Shown here one piece after another: positions 35,604 to 35,919 of a stretch of DNA of 35,919 bases. The DNA is from JAXGQD01 sp040766665. Its GTDB lineage: Bacteria; Bacillota; Clostridia; Saccharofermentanales; Fastidiosipilaceae. The DNA lies in NCBI GenBank assembly GCA_040766665.1, contig JAXGQD010000012.1, positions 1-35,919 on the forward strand, written 5' to 3'. A program made the position numbers and the translations under genes. The notes under the pieces are model-generated. The model was not told where the DNA came from. It saw only the letters and a program-made list of their open reading frames with translations, and did not search any database. The stretch's first letter is position 1. Each line of letters opens with the position of its first letter.

Positions 35604-35919
35604 ATGAATGATTTAAAAATATTTGAAGTGGTGGACTTTGATGATTTACAGACCGCAAAGGAAAGACCGGAGCGTTTACGCTTTCTGAATTTCCTCTACA
35701 CCCTCGCGGTGCGCGGGCTGCCCTATGAACAATACAATTTGATCGAAGATCCAATCGCTTTCATGAGCGATGAAAAAGTAGCGGCTGTACTCGAGGATAA
35801 AGGGGACAGCGGTTTTCCATTGATTTTTATCGACGATGAGCTCAAGTGGCAGGGTTCCTATCCCAGCGTAGAAGAGTTGGCTGAAGCAATTGGGCAAAAG
35901 GAACTCCTGGAAAAAATAG
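35604..35919 (+). CDS. ArsD-like thioredoxin-fold protein lacking the CC metal pair (3' truncated by window edge)
   Basis: ATG 35604 follows GGAGAG; the frame stays open to base 35919 (105 codons). Matches ArsD in the C-terminal pattern: LPYEQYNLIEDPIAFMSDEKVAAVL, a cis-Pro-like GFPLIFIDDELKWQGSYPS, EELAEAIG. ArsD normally begins with a Cys-Cys metalloid site within its first 15 residues; here that part reads IFEVVDFDDLQTA and the visible protein has no cysteine at all. It therefore cannot bind arsenite in the ArsD manner. Location after csoR suggests a role in copper or general metal stress, but this is inference. Confidence 0.65.
   Translation, partial: MNDLKIFEVVDFDDLQTAKERPERLRFLNFLYTLAVRGLPYEQYNLIEDPIAFMSDEKVAAVLEDKGDSGFPLIFIDDELKWQGSYPSVEELAEAIGQKELLEKI

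Noticed and set aside
1..35919. tRNA, rRNA or CRISPR loci
   Set aside because: None was recognised on either strand by reading; a covariance-model search was not possible.

Overview
The window looks like a chromosomal segment of a Gram-positive, low-to-moderate-GC Firmicute, probably Clostridia-like. Supports are strong GGAGG-type ribosome binding sites, a very long surface protein ending in a sortase-type signal, a CsoR/CopA copper operon, and a DUF5320/DUF134 pair. The exact taxon cannot be read from the sequence.

Bases 1-11,000 are accessory in character and mostly A+T-rich. The left edge carries the C-terminal 909 residues of a very large STAND-NTPase-like protein, the type of architecture used as anti-phage sensors; its effector and P-loop lie outside the window. 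Two possible tiny membrane proteins and a lipoprotein gene follow. The lipoprotein gene is split by a G+C-rich insertion element at 3784-6729 with perfect 18-bp terminal inverted repeats and a perfect 5-bp CTGGG target duplication. The element carries a DUF6431-like zinc-finger gene, a DDE transposase gene and an ExeA/TniB-like ATPase gene. Removing it restores a 206-codon lipoprotein. Next come a DUF7000-like gene, an ABC exporter, a UGT-type glycosyltransferase and a VOC (bleomycin-resistance-like) protein.

Bases 11,500-20,500 look more chromosomal. There is a minus-strand operon of an ion-transporter-superfamily permease, a class-A-beta-lactamase-fold serine hydrolase and a dipeptide epimerase, which probably imports and remodels small peptides such as murein peptides. 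An MFS transporter, a lipoprotein, an HD-domain nucleotidase-like protein, an ACT-domain protein, a small DUF2798-like membrane protein, a methyltransferase and a YihY/BrkB membrane protein follow.

Bases 20,595-28,481 hold one giant wall-anchored protein of about 2,549 residues once frameshifts are repaired. It has a signal peptide, an adhesin-like head, putative-Ig domains, two thrombospondin-type-3 calcium motifs within a duplicated ~650-bp module, 13 tandem 87-residue Ig-like repeats, a Rib-like domain, an FPRTG sorting motif and a basic tail. It has its own promoter and terminator.

Bases 28,500-35,919 hold a MIF-like tautomerase, a His/Cys-rich DUF5320-like plus DUF134 gene pair behind a promoter with two matching palindromic operators, a PfoR-like membrane protein and a secreted MsrA-MsrB fusion. 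The window ends with a copper operon: CsoR-type operator, copA with a C-terminal extra heavy-metal domain, csoR, and an ArsD-like gene cut by the right edge.

A general warning: about twenty single-base indels break otherwise well-conserved reading frames across the window, in unrelated genes. They look more like sequencing or consensus errors than biology. I annotate the affected genes as single loci and give the positions.
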